Source: an uncultured Planctomycetaceae bacterium (lineage in GTDB: Bacteria > Planctomycetota > Phycisphaerae > UBA1845 > UTPLA1). Taken from it: a stretch of DNA of 9,314 nucleotides. The notes beneath the pieces are model-generated. The model searched no databases and had not been told where the DNA came from. It saw only the letters and a list, made by a program, of their open reading frames with translations. Each line of letters opens with the position of its first letter. Positions within the stretch are counted from its first letter, which is position 1. The translations under genes and the position numbers were made by a program. Positions 1-5,592 of the stretch are shown here, one piece after another. Location: assembly GCA_938008425.1 (NCBI GenBank), contig CALLKH010000572.1:1-9314 (forward strand), given 5' to 3'.

Positions 1-39
1 CGTCGATCGTGAGGCCGCAATTCTGACGGCTTCACTCAT
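1..39 (-). CDS. rpoB: Possible N-terminus of RNA polymerase beta subunit (partial)
   Basis: An ATG at 39-37 on the minus strand opens a frame that stays open to the window edge and reads MSEAVRIAASRST. Thirteen residues cannot identify a family. The rpoB suggestion rests on position only: rpoB normally follows rplL on the same strand. No strong Shine-Dalgarno sequence is visible upstream, only a weak purine stretch in ctagagcaa, and the leader would be unusually long at over 400 nt after the rplL terminator. The true start could lie outside the window, or another gene could be here. Confidence 0.3.
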   Translation of the reverse strand, partial: MSEAVRIAASRST

Positions 40-118
40 TCGTGAATTGCTCTAGTCGGCACGCGATCCTGTCGATGGGTTTCGCCGGCAGCTTTATGCC
101 GTACGGCTCACGACGGCT

Positions 119-134
119 TAGGGAATCTTCCCTA
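119..134. promoter_or_regulatory. 16-nt palindrome, possible operator
   Basis: TAGGGAA and TTCCCTA form a 7-bp inverted repeat with a 2-nt centre. The two-fold symmetry suits a dimeric DNA-binding protein. It lies 50 nt upstream of the plus-strand promoter at 184-213 and about 80 nt before the possible rpoB start on the minus strand, so either could be its target. The regulator is unknown. Confidence 0.3.
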
Positions 135-183
135 GCGCTTCTCGAAGAATTGCTTCACGCCGGATATTCGTAGTGCTTTTCAT

Positions 184-213
184 TTGACACCCGCTTTTTG
201 GGCGTCCTACAAT
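184..213 (+). promoter_or_regulatory. Near-consensus sigma-70 promoter, plus strand
   Basis: A perfect -35 box TTGACA (184-189) is separated by 18 nt from TACAAT (208-213), five of six matches to the -10 consensus, with a short AT-rich stretch just upstream. In GC-rich DNA this is a striking match. The predicted transcript starts near 219-221, directly before a hairpin, and points away from the possible rpoB start. No plus-strand protein gene follows before 3052, so the likely product is an untranslated RNA ending at the terminator at 465-504. Confidence 0.6.
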
Positions 214-300
214 GCGAGGATGCAAGGGCAACGGTGTTGACACCTCCCTTGTCGCGTTCGGCTAGATAGTCCACACTGTAAATTTCAAATCGGCGTTTCA

Positions 301-362
301 GGCGCGGCCCCGGTTGGTTTCAGGCGAAAGCAGGAAATCAGGGGTCGGGGAGGGCCCGCGCC
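301..362 (+). other. Long RNA hairpin capped by a GAAA tetraloop
   Basis: About 20 base pairs are arranged as four short helices separated by internal loops and ending in GC-GAAA-GC. The symmetric AG/AG internal loop next to the tetraloop is typical of structured RNA. It is the strongest fold inside the candidate RNA. On the complementary strand the wobble becomes a C-A mismatch and the loop becomes TTTC. Confidence 0.45.
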
Positions 363-464
363 CTTTATCGAATCTGAAATCAGATCGGTTTGCCGCGAGT
401 GACTTCCATCGACATCGAGTCTCCAACCGATGTCGCCCGGTGTTTTTCCCGTCTCTTGAAAAGA

Positions 465-504
465 AAGACCGCCCGAAACGCGGTTCAGCGTGACGGGCGG
501 TCTT
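465..504. terminator. Bidirectional intrinsic terminator after rplL
   Basis: AAGACCGCCCG (465-475) pairs perfectly with CGGGCGGTCTT (494-504), 11 bp, and an inner CGC/GCG pairing shortens the 18-nt loop. On the minus strand the stem runs into a T-rich tail (TTTCTTTTC), a good terminator 34 nt after the rplL stop. On the plus strand the tail GTTGTTTC is weaker but can also serve. It therefore probably ends the rplA-rplJ-rplL transcript, or attenuates it before rpoB, and also the candidate RNA. Confidence 0.8.
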
Positions 505-538
505 GTTGTTTCAAACCTGCGTGGTTCGAACCGGGCGA

Positions 539-955
539 TTACTTGCCCTTGAGTTCGACCTTGGCGCCGGCTTCCTCGAGCTCCTTCTTGAGCTTCTCGG
601 AATCTTCCTTGCTGAGGTCGGTCTTGACTTCCTTCGGGCAGGCATCGACGAGATCCTTGGCCTCCTTGAGACCGAGGCCCGTGGCCGCTCGAACGACCTT
701 GATGACGTTGATCTTGCTCGCGCCGGCATCCTTGATGATGACGTCGAACATCGTCGGGGCGTCTTCGGCTTCCGCCGCCGCGCCGCCCGCCGCCGGGCCG
801 GCCATCATGACCGCGCCGCCGCCGGCCGGCTCGATGCCGTAGGTGTCCTTGAGATAGTCCGCGAGGGACTGGGCGTCCTTGACGCTCAGCGACACAATCT
901 TGTCACCGAGATCCTTGACCGTCGCGTTGAATTCCTTTGCTGGTGCTTCCGCCAT
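539..955 (-). CDS. rplL: Large ribosomal subunit protein bL12 (L7/L12)
   Basis: A 138-aa protein of the ribosomal stalk, which recruits and activates translation GTPases. Residues 1 to about 45 form the helical dimerisation and L10-binding domain. A Gly/Ala/Met-rich hinge follows, containing GGGAVMMAGPAAGG. The C-terminal domain starts at MFDVIIKDAG and carries the family core with KINVIKVVRAATGLGLKEAKDLVD. It is slightly longer than the E. coli protein (121 aa) because of the hinge. The start at 955 (MAEAPAKEF) is preferred over an in-frame ATG at 976, because GGGAG lies 10 nt before 955. It is last in the rplA-rplJ-rplL cluster, 159 nt after rplJ, and a strong terminator follows. Higher expression of bL12 than bL10 is expected, since several copies bind one L10. 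Confidence 0.97.
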   Translation of the reverse strand: MAEAPAKEFNATVKDLGDKIVSLSVKDAQSLADYLKDTYGIEPAGGGAVMMAGPAAGGAAAEAEDAPTMFDVIIKDAGASKINVIKVVRAATGLGLKEAKDLVDACPKEVKTDLSKEDSEKLKKELEEAGAKVELKGK

Positions 956-1114
956 GTTGAAAATACTCCCGTTCATTCGACCGGCCGGGCCGCACAGTGC
1001 CCCATGGGCCGATCATTTCTCATCCGACAGCCGGAATCCCAGTGATTCCGTTTAACCCCGATTCACACCGCGTGCGAACCTGCCAATGGGGACCCTCGGC
1101 GTGTTTTCGTTCTG
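956..1114 (-). other. rplJ-rplL spacer with a stem-loop
   Basis: The 159-nt spacer contains a 7-bp hairpin, CGGAATC (1032-1038) and GATTCCG (1044-1050), with a 5-nt loop. There is no T-run behind it in the direction of rplL, so it does not look like a terminator. It could be an RNA processing or stability element that helps set the L12:L10 ratio. The rplL ribosome-binding site (GGGAG, 10 nt before the ATG) lies at the end of the spacer. Confidence 0.4.
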
Positions 1115-1645
1115 TCAGGCCACCCTGGTGATGGCTTCGCCTTTTTCGAGTTTGTCCGCGACCGCCTTGACGCAGCCGGCGATCTTGGAGCCGACCTTCA
1201 GCTGGCCCGCGATGCGGCGCGCCGGCGAAAGGAAGATCATGACGACGTCGCCCTGGAGCTCGGCCCGGCTTCGGCGCTTCGACATCTCTTCAAGCGTGAT
1301 GATGTCCTCGCCGTCGGCGATGGCCTGCTTGAGTTCGATCGTCGGGTATTCCTTGACGAGGCGGATGATTTCCTGCGCCGCCTCGACGACGTTCGGGCCG
1401 GTGACGAAGGCACAGGGGCCCGAGAGGCTCTCGGCGAGCCGCTCCAGCTTGGTGCCCGCCAGCGCCCGGCGCGCGGCCGAGTTCTTCACGACGTGGAACT
1501 CGATGTTCTTCTTGTAGAGGTCCGCCCGAAGCGTGTTCGCTTGAACACCGGTCAGCGGGAGGACGTTGATCACCAGCGCGCTGTCGATATTCGAATAGCG
1601 CCGGCGAATGTCTTCTTCCAACAGAGTTTTGACTGCTCGACTCAT
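1115..1645 (-). CDS. rplJ: Large ribosomal subunit protein uL10
   Basis: A 176-aa protein forming the base of the ribosomal stalk. It binds 23S rRNA with L11, and its C-terminal helix holds L12 dimers. The N-terminal domain shows the family pattern: VKTLLEEDIRRRYSNIDSAL, then LRADLYKKNIEFHVVKNSAARRAL (given here as the two halves LRADLYKKN and IEFHVVKNSAARRAL) and LSGPCAFV. The C-terminal part with SKIAGCVKAVADKLEK fits the L12-binding helix. It is close to the usual 165-175 aa. The start at 1645 has GAGGTG 4 nt upstream. The gap to rplA is only 17 nt, so the two are cotranscribed and there is no room for a separate L10-binding leader directly before rplJ, such as autoregulates this gene in E. 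coli. Confidence 0.96.
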   Translation of the reverse strand: MSRAVKTLLEEDIRRRYSNIDSALVINVLPLTGVQANTLRADLYKKNIEFHVVKNSAARRALAGTKLERLAESLSGPCAFVTGPNVVEAAQEIIRLVKEYPTIELKQAIADGEDIITLEEMSKRRSRAELQGDVVMIFLSPARRIAGQLKVGSKIAGCVKAVADKLEKGEAITRVA

Positions 1646-1662
1646 ATCGCACCTCGCCCCTG

Positions 1663-2439
1663 TTACTGGGCCACTTCGAGTTCAACCGCCGGCGACATCG
1701 TGCCGCTGATGCAGACTTTCTTGATGTAATGTCCCTTGCTGGTCGCGGGCTTCATCCTGCGGATGTGCTCGATGAAACCGTTGATGTTGTCGGTGAGATC
1801 GCCTTCGCTGAAGCTGGCTTTGCCGACGATCGCGTGGACGTTGCCGCCCGTGTCGTTTCGAAATTCGATCTTGCCGGCGGCGAAGTCCTTCACCGCGCCG
1901 GCGATGTCATTCGTCACGGTGCCGTTCTTCGGGCTGGGCATCTTGCCCTGCGGACCGAGGACGCGACCGAGGCGGCCGACCTTGCCCATCGTTCGCGGGT
2001 GGGCGATGGCGACGTCGAAATCCGTCCAGCCGTCGTTCACCTTCTTGATGAGGTCGTCCACGCCGACTTCCACGGCGCCGGCGGCCTTGGCCTGTTCGGC
2101 CTCTTCGCCGTCGATGAAGGCGATGACGCGCTTGGTCTTGCCGATGCCCTTGGGCAGCGAGACCGAGCCGCGGATCATCTGCTCGGCGTGCTTCGGATCG
2201 ATGCCGAGGCACATGACGATATTGATGGTCTGGTCGAACTTGGTGCCGGTGGCGAGGCTCTTCACGAGCTTGACGGCCTCGTCCATCGGGTACTTCTTGT
2301 CGACTTCGACTTTCTTGAGATTCGCGGTGTGCCGCTTGCTGAGCTTCCGCATCGGTCGGCCGCGATTCTTGCGGCCCGGCGCGGATGAAACGGTGGGCTC
2401 CGGCCTCTTTGTCGGCTGGGCTGTGGCTTCGTCAGCCAT
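1663..2439 (-). CDS. rplA: Large ribosomal subunit protein uL1
   Basis: A 258-aa L1-stalk protein that binds 23S rRNA and helps release deacylated tRNA from the E site. In many bacteria it also represses its own operon. The family core starts near residue 30 (RKLSKRH). The L1 signature lies in the second half of the first domain as VGRLGRVLGPQGKMPSPKNG followed by TVTNDIAGAV. The C-terminus shows KIEFRNDTGGNVHAIVGKASF. About 28 extra residues precede the usual start and are rich in Pro, Arg, Lys and Ser. The start at 2439 is chosen because AAAGGAGG lies at 2445-2452, 5 nt upstream; longer in-frame starts have no such site. It heads the visible cluster, with rplJ 17 nt downstream. rplK is not found upstream. 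Confidence 0.96.
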   Translation of the reverse strand: MADEATAQPTKRPEPTVSSAPGRKNRGRPMRKLSKRHTANLKKVEVDKKYPMDEAVKLVKSLATGTKFDQTINIVMCLGIDPKHAEQMIRGSVSLPKGIGKTKRVIAFIDGEEAEQAKAAGAVEVGVDDLIKKVNDGWTDFDVAIAHPRTMGKVGRLGRVLGPQGKMPSPKNGTVTNDIAGAVKDFAAGKIEFRNDTGGNVHAIVGKASFSEGDLTDNINGFIEHIRRMKPATSKGHYIKKVCISGTMSPAVELEVAQ

Positions 2440-2444
2440 GTCAG

Positions 2445-2452
2445 CCTCCTTT
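2445..2452 (-). promoter_or_regulatory. Ribosome-binding site of rplA
   Basis: AAAGGAGG on the minus strand, ending 5 nt before the ATG at 2439. It is a full match to the anti-16S consensus core and fixes the L1 start, showing that the N-terminal extension is inside the translated gene while the longer open frame upstream is not. Confidence 0.85.
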
Positions 2453-2484
2453 CTAACGACGCAAATGGTCTGCCACGATTCACG

Positions 2485-2498
2485 GCTCGTGGTCGAGC
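2485..2498 (-). promoter_or_regulatory. Hairpin in the rplA leader
   Basis: GCTCG (2485-2489) and CGAGC (2494-2498) form a 5-bp stem with a 4-nt loop, about 45 nt upstream of the rplA start. L1 of other bacteria binds an mRNA hairpin that mimics its rRNA site. This stem lies where such a site could be, but I could not match the specific L1-binding loop. Confidence 0.22.
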
Positions 2499-2619
2499 AC
2501 GATCCAATTTGTCCGCTCTGCCTGTGTGAGAGGAGAGAGGCGCGGGGCCGGCATCGCCGATTCCGCGAGTCGTGACTGGCGGAAGCCATGGGGCGCCGCC
2601 AAGCACGAAAGAGCCCAGC

Positions 2620-2648
2620 AGAATAGCGAAAGAAGTGATTGCATGCAA
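2620..2648 (-). promoter_or_regulatory. Candidate promoter of the rplA-rplJ-rplL operon
   Basis: On the minus strand TTGCAT (2648-2643) and TATTCT (2625-2620) are separated by exactly 17 nt. Both boxes are imperfect. The site would give a leader of about 170 nt before rplA and would explain expression of the cluster without rplK. Confidence 0.35.
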
Positions 2649-2652
2649 GTGG

Positions 2653-3051
2653 AGCGAGTTACCTGGGAGGCCTCGATAAGGGGCGATGGTCGAAGTCCAT
2701 CCGTGAGACTTTCGAGATCGAATGCGAGCATGGAGCCGAACTTAAGATGTTGTTGTACATAGAGTTATGACTAAGTGGCCTCGTGACAGCGTTAGCCGGG
2801 GGTCTCGAAGTTCACGCAACGATTCCCGTGGAACCAACGCCAGCCTGTCTGGTTGCGACGGAAGCAGGAAACTCTTCTCTACTGGATCGGCGAATTTCAA
2901 CTCTCGAACGGTGTCGGCATGGGGTTGGATTTGATTACGATTGCCATGATCGGGACCGAGAAGGGACGACGCATGACAGCGGGTCGCTGCGCACCAACCG
3001 GTGACGTTAGTATGGCATGAAGGAACTGCGTTTCATCCAGAGGGCCGGGGC
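2653..3051. other. Intergenic region with no recognised gene
   Basis: About 400 nt separate the candidate rplA promoter from the ankyrin gene. Short open frames at 2526-2762 and 2783-3004 on the plus strand lack family resemblance and good ribosome-binding sites. A hairpin with one bulged G pairs 2835-2843 with 2849-2855 (CAACGCCAG with CTGGTTG). The stretch 2740-2775 is AT-rich compared with its surroundings and may hold a promoter, but I could not place a convincing -35/-10 pair. Confidence 0.4.
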
Positions 3052-3792
3052 ATGGAGACGCACACGGAATTGGATCTGCAACTCTACGAGGCGGCGCACA
3101 AGTCGGACCTTGAGGGTGTGCGCCGCGCGCTGGCGGCCGGCGCGAACGTCAATGCACTGATCGACGGCGTGCATTGTATGCTGGCGTATCTGGATGACGT
3201 CGGGATCGTGCGCGAGTTGCTTGATGCCGGCGCCGATCCGAACCTCTCATCCCCGGACTTCGCTCCTGATGCGCTCTACTGGGCGGCCAACTCCGGGAGG
3301 ACCGACGTGGTGAAACTGCTGCTCGAGGCGGGCGCCCGGATTGAGCTGGAATTGAATTACTATCGTCGGGGCGGCGATATGGATTTCGATTTCGAAAGCG
3401 CGCTCCATGCAGCCGTCGAGGATGGTCATCTCGACGTCGTTCGCTTGCTGCTGGATTCAGGCGGCAAGTGTATGCTCGACAAGTTCAATTACGTCCACCG
3501 GACGCCGCTGATGGTCGCGGTCGACGAGCAGAATATCGAGATGGTCAAGCTGCTGATCGCCGCGGGGTCGGATGTAAACGCGCGCGATGAGCCCGGCATC
3601 GGGAACACCGCGATCCATCATGCCGTCAAGACTAGCAACGTCGAGGTGGTAAAGTTGCTCCTCGAGGCGGGGGCCGATCCACGGATCCCGGGCTGGATGG
3701 GATCGAGCGCGGTGGATGCGGGCCTGCGTGATTCGAAGCGGCAGATCGTTGAGTTGTTGGAATTCGCGATTCGTGCGATGAACGATGGCTGA
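3052..3792 (+). CDS. Ankyrin-repeat protein, function unknown
   Basis: A 246-aa protein made almost entirely of ankyrin repeats, helical modules that bind other proteins. Six to seven repeats can be traced by their (V/I)xxLLxAGADxN motifs: near residues 10-38 (RRALAAGANVNA), 40-66 (VRELLDAGADPN), 70-100 (VVKLLLEAGARIE), 118-148 (VVRLLLDSGG), 152-186 (MVKLLIAAGSDVNARD), 190-218 (VVKLLLEAGADPRI), and a degenerate last one ending in IVELLEFA. An insertion rich in Tyr, Asp and Arg (LNYYRRGGDMDFDFES) sits between the third and fourth. There is no signal peptide or membrane segment, so a cytoplasmic adaptor or inhibitor is likely. The start at 3052 has GAGG 8 nt upstream; a GTG at 3001 in the same frame is less likely. 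It has no operon partner; the sigma-factor gene starts 238 nt later. Confidence 0.9.
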   Translation: METHTELDLQLYEAAHKSDLEGVRRALAAGANVNALIDGVHCMLAYLDDVGIVRELLDAGADPNLSSPDFAPDALYWAANSGRTDVVKLLLEAGARIELELNYYRRGGDMDFDFESALHAAVEDGHLDVVRLLLDSGGKCMLDKFNYVHRTPLMVAVDEQNIEMVKLLIAAGSDVNARDEPGIGNTAIHHAVKTSNVEVVKLLLEAGADPRIPGWMGSSAVDAGLRDSKRQIVELLEFAIRAMNDG

Positions 3793-3917
3793 CGAGTCGT
3801 CGCCTGAGAATTGGCAATGCGTCCTCGAGGGCTTGGTCCCGCATCGGATCGAATCGCGCCGGCCGACAAAACTACCAAACACCGCCATTTCTGCCTCAGC
3901 CGTCCGAAAACCCGGGA

Positions 3918-3946
3918 TTGCGACGAGGCCGGGCGCGCTGTAACAT
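3918..3946 (+). promoter_or_regulatory. Candidate promoter of the sigma-factor operon
   Basis: TTGCGA (3918-3923) and TAACAT (3941-3946) are 17 nt apart, each matching the sigma-70 consensus at four of six positions. It would give a leader of about 75 nt. The leader contains a hairpin that pairs CGGCGT (3976-3981) with ACGCCG (3993-3998). Many ECF operons are read by their own sigma factor; this site looks more like a housekeeping promoter. Confidence 0.35.
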
Positions 3947-4030
3947 ACTTTCACCTAGTGAGTTAAGCGCGAAGGCGGCGTTCCGGGAGGGGACGCCGGC
4001 CGGTGTTTACTAACGACCGTCGGGGCAACC

Positions 4031-4663
4031 GTGTCTAAGTCCATGAGCGACGCCGCCTTGCAGAGCGACATCGAACGCGAAGAAGCCGGACGGCGCGACG
4101 CGGCGGACGTGGCCAGAACGCTTGCGGGCGAACTGGCGGCGTACGACGAGTTGATCGAGCGGTATCAGCGTCGCGCGGTGGCGGTCTCGTACCGCCTGCT
4201 CGGCAGCATGGAAGACGCGATGGACGTTTCGCAGGATGCGTTCATCCGGGCGTTCAAGTCGCTGGCGACGTTGCAACAGCCCGAGCGGTTCGGGCCGTGG
4301 TTGATGCGGATCGTCAGCAACCTGTCGCTGAACTTCCGTCGGGCCCGCAAGCCGACGCTTTCGCTCTCGATGGGCGATGACGACGACGGCGGACGCGAGG
4401 AACGGCAGATTGCGGGGCGCGGCGATTCGCATGCGAGTCCGTCCGACGTCATGCAGTCGGGCGAGGCGGAGACGGCGATCACGAAGGCGATCGACGCGCT
4501 GCCCGAAAAGCAGCGGCTCGCACTGGTGCTGTTTGCCATCGAGGGCGTACCGCAGAAGGAAGTGGCGGAGATCCTCGAGTGCAGCGTTGAGATGGTGAAA
4601 TGGAACGTGTTCCAGGCTCGGAAGACTCTAAGAACGAGCCTGGCGGAGTATATCCAGGAATGA
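4031..4663 (+). CDS. ECF-type RNA polymerase sigma factor
   Basis: A 210-aa extracytoplasmic-function sigma factor that directs RNA polymerase to a specific promoter set. Region 2 spans about residues 36-104: YDELIERYQRR, then SMEDAMDVSQDAFIRAFKSL (core binding and -10 recognition) and FGPWLMRIVSNLSLNFRR. Region 4 spans about 148-207, with the helix-turn-helix ALPEKQRLALVLFAIEG and EVAEILECSVEMVKWNVFQA, which reads the -35 element. The two are joined by a 45-residue acidic linker containing GDDDDGG. An N-terminal tail of about 35 residues precedes region 2. The GTG at 4031 has GGGG 6 nt upstream; an ATG at 4043 is the alternative. The stop overlaps the start of the next gene (ATGA), typical of a translationally coupled sigma/anti-sigma pair. 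Its signal and target genes are not evident. Confidence 0.93.
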   Translation: MSKSMSDAALQSDIEREEAGRRDAADVARTLAGELAAYDELIERYQRRAVAVSYRLLGSMEDAMDVSQDAFIRAFKSLATLQQPERFGPWLMRIVSNLSLNFRRARKPTLSLSMGDDDDGGREERQIAGRGDSHASPSDVMQSGEAETAITKAIDALPEKQRLALVLFAIEGVPQKEVAEILECSVEMVKWNVFQARKTLRTSLAEYIQE

Positions 4664-5424
4664 AAAAAGACCTTGGACAGCTTGAAGCCCTCCTCTCCCG
4701 CGCGGGTGACAACGACCTGACGGCGGATGAGCGCGCCCGCGTCGATCGCGAGATTGCCGCGACGCCCTCGGCCGCCGGCGTTCGAGTCGAGTATGAGCGG
4801 CTCGGTCATCTCTTGGCCGGCTGGCGGCGGTTGACGGGAAAGCTGGACCTGTCGTCCCTTCGCCGCGATGTCTCGGCGCGCATAGCGGATCAACTGGCGG
4901 AGCGGGCGTCGAGCCTGGCCGATCGCCGGCTGGACCCGCAGGCCGTGCTGGATGAAGGCGCCAGTGAAGACACGAATCTGGGTTCGATGGTTCGCGAGAT
5001 GGCGGCCGTCGATTCGGTGGTGCGGCAGTCGGCCGGCGAGATGCCGGAGGCGGACTGGTCGGCTTTCAAGGCCCGTGTGTCATCGGCCGTGCGTGCCGAG
5101 GCCGAGCGCTCCGGCATGCACGTCAAGACGCGTTCGCGGATTCCGGGCGGCGTGAAATGGTTCGCGCCGATCGCGGCGGCCGCAGTGATTGCGATCGCGG
5201 TGTTTCAGACAGGAACGCTGCCGGGGCCGGGCGGGATCGACCCGTCACCGGCGCCGATCGTCGTCGTCGAGCTGGATGTGCCGAATACATCGGGGCGTAT
5301 CCAGTTCGCGTTCGACGAAGGTCCGCCGCCGAATCCGGAGGATCCGGCTTTGCCGGGGACGGCCATCGCCCGCAGCTCATCATCGGCCGTGGTGGGCTTC
5401 GATGATGCGGAGTTGATGTATTAG
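4660..5424 (+). CDS. Probable membrane anti-sigma factor
   Basis: A 254-aa protein with one membrane segment at about residues 165-187 (WFAPIAAAAVIAIAVFQ). The cytoplasmic part has an N-terminus like other anti-sigma factors (LLSRAGDNDLTADERARVDR), with a helix-rich region after it. It contains no cysteine, so it is not a zinc-binding (ZAS) anti-sigma factor. Two stretches resemble each other: EYERLGHLLAGWRRLTGKLD followed by RRDVSARIADQLAE, and MVREMAAVDSVVRQSAGEMP followed by FKARVSSAVRAEAE, suggesting an internal duplication. The short outer part (about 65 aa) is rich in Pro, Gly and Ser. The start at 4660 overlaps the sigma stop by 4 nt. Anti-sigma function is inferred from the overlap, the topology and the N-terminus; I see no catalytic motif. 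Confidence 0.78.
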   Translation: MKKDLGQLEALLSRAGDNDLTADERARVDREIAATPSAAGVRVEYERLGHLLAGWRRLTGKLDLSSLRRDVSARIADQLAERASSLADRRLDPQAVLDEGASEDTNLGSMVREMAAVDSVVRQSAGEMPEADWSAFKARVSSAVRAEAERSGMHVKTRSRIPGGVKWFAPIAAAAVIAIAVFQTGTLPGPGGIDPSPAPIVVVELDVPNTSGRIQFAFDEGPPPNPEDPALPGTAIARSSSSAVVGFDDAELMY

Positions 5425-5463
5425 GAATGGTTTTGGGAAGCCGGCCGCGGGGTTGCGGTCGAG

Positions 5464-5592
5464 ATGTCGGAAAAAGTCGCATCCAGCCTTGGACGGCCAC
5501 GGGGTCGAATCGGCGCTTTTGCGTCGAGGTCGATCCCGCGCGGGCGTTCCAGGGCTCGCTGCGTTTGGCCATTTGAGGAATTCACATTATGA
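5464..5592 (+). CDS. Possible 42-aa small protein, Arg-rich
   Basis: An ATG at 5464 opens a 42-aa frame beginning MSEKVASSLGRPRGRIG and ending FEEFTL, rich in Arg and Ser. Its TGA at 5590-5592 overlaps the ATG of the next gene at 5589, the same ATGA arrangement as between the sigma and anti-sigma genes. The frame is also in phase with the anti-sigma gene and stays open from its TAG, so readthrough would add 55 residues. The start lacks a good ribosome-binding site, and a 5' GC-rich frame can be open by chance. It may not be expressed. Confidence 0.2.
   Translation: MSEKVASSLGRPRGRIGAFASRSIPRGRSRARCVWPFEEFTL

Larger units (their letters stand above)
219..505 (+). ncRNA. Candidate structured non-coding RNA, no known family recognised
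   Basis: The element is bounded by the strong promoter at 184-213 and the terminator hairpin at 465-504. A 5' hairpin pairs 223-228 with 246-251 (CAAGGG/CCCTTG) and encloses GGTG-TTGA-CACC (233-244). A long hairpin follows: 301-307 with 356-362, 308-312 with 346-350, 316-321 with 334-339, then tandem A/G mismatches (322-323 with 332-333) and GC-GAAA-GC (324-331), a GNRA tetraloop. A third stem pairs 384-390 with 425-431 (ATCGGTT/AACCGAT). The GAAA loop and the G317-U338 wobble favour the plus strand as the folded RNA. I see no signature of RNase P RNA, tmRNA, SRP RNA or 6S RNA. It could instead be an antisense transcript over a long rpoB leader. Confidence 0.42.

Noticed and set aside
316..339. 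Resemblance to the SRP RNA helix 8 (CAGG, GNRA loop, GCAGG)
   Set aside because: The characteristic base pairs between the symmetric loop and the tetraloop are missing, and the flanking sequence does not follow the SRP RNA pattern.
523..532. GGTTCGAACC resembling a tRNA T-arm
   Set aside because: No acceptor, D or anticodon arm can be placed around it; one side is the rplL terminator and the other is rplL coding sequence.
503..1045. Long plus-strand open frame across rplL
   Set aside because: It is the complement of a clearly recognised ribosomal protein gene; the Leu/Arg-rich translation is a shadow.
2526..2762. 78-aa open frame on the plus strand, opposite the rplA leader
   Set aside because: No recognisable motif and it overlaps the candidate rplA promoter and leader.
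2783..3004. 73-aa open frame on the plus strand upstream of the ankyrin gene
   Set aside because: No family resemblance, no good ribosome-binding site, and composition typical of a chance frame.
3976..3998. Hairpin upstream of the sigma gene as a terminator
   Set aside because: No T-run follows and it lies within the leader of the sigma gene, so it is noted only as a leader stem.
5535..5544. CCCGCGCGGG palindrome before the STN gene
   Set aside because: Short and purely GC, expected by chance in this composition.
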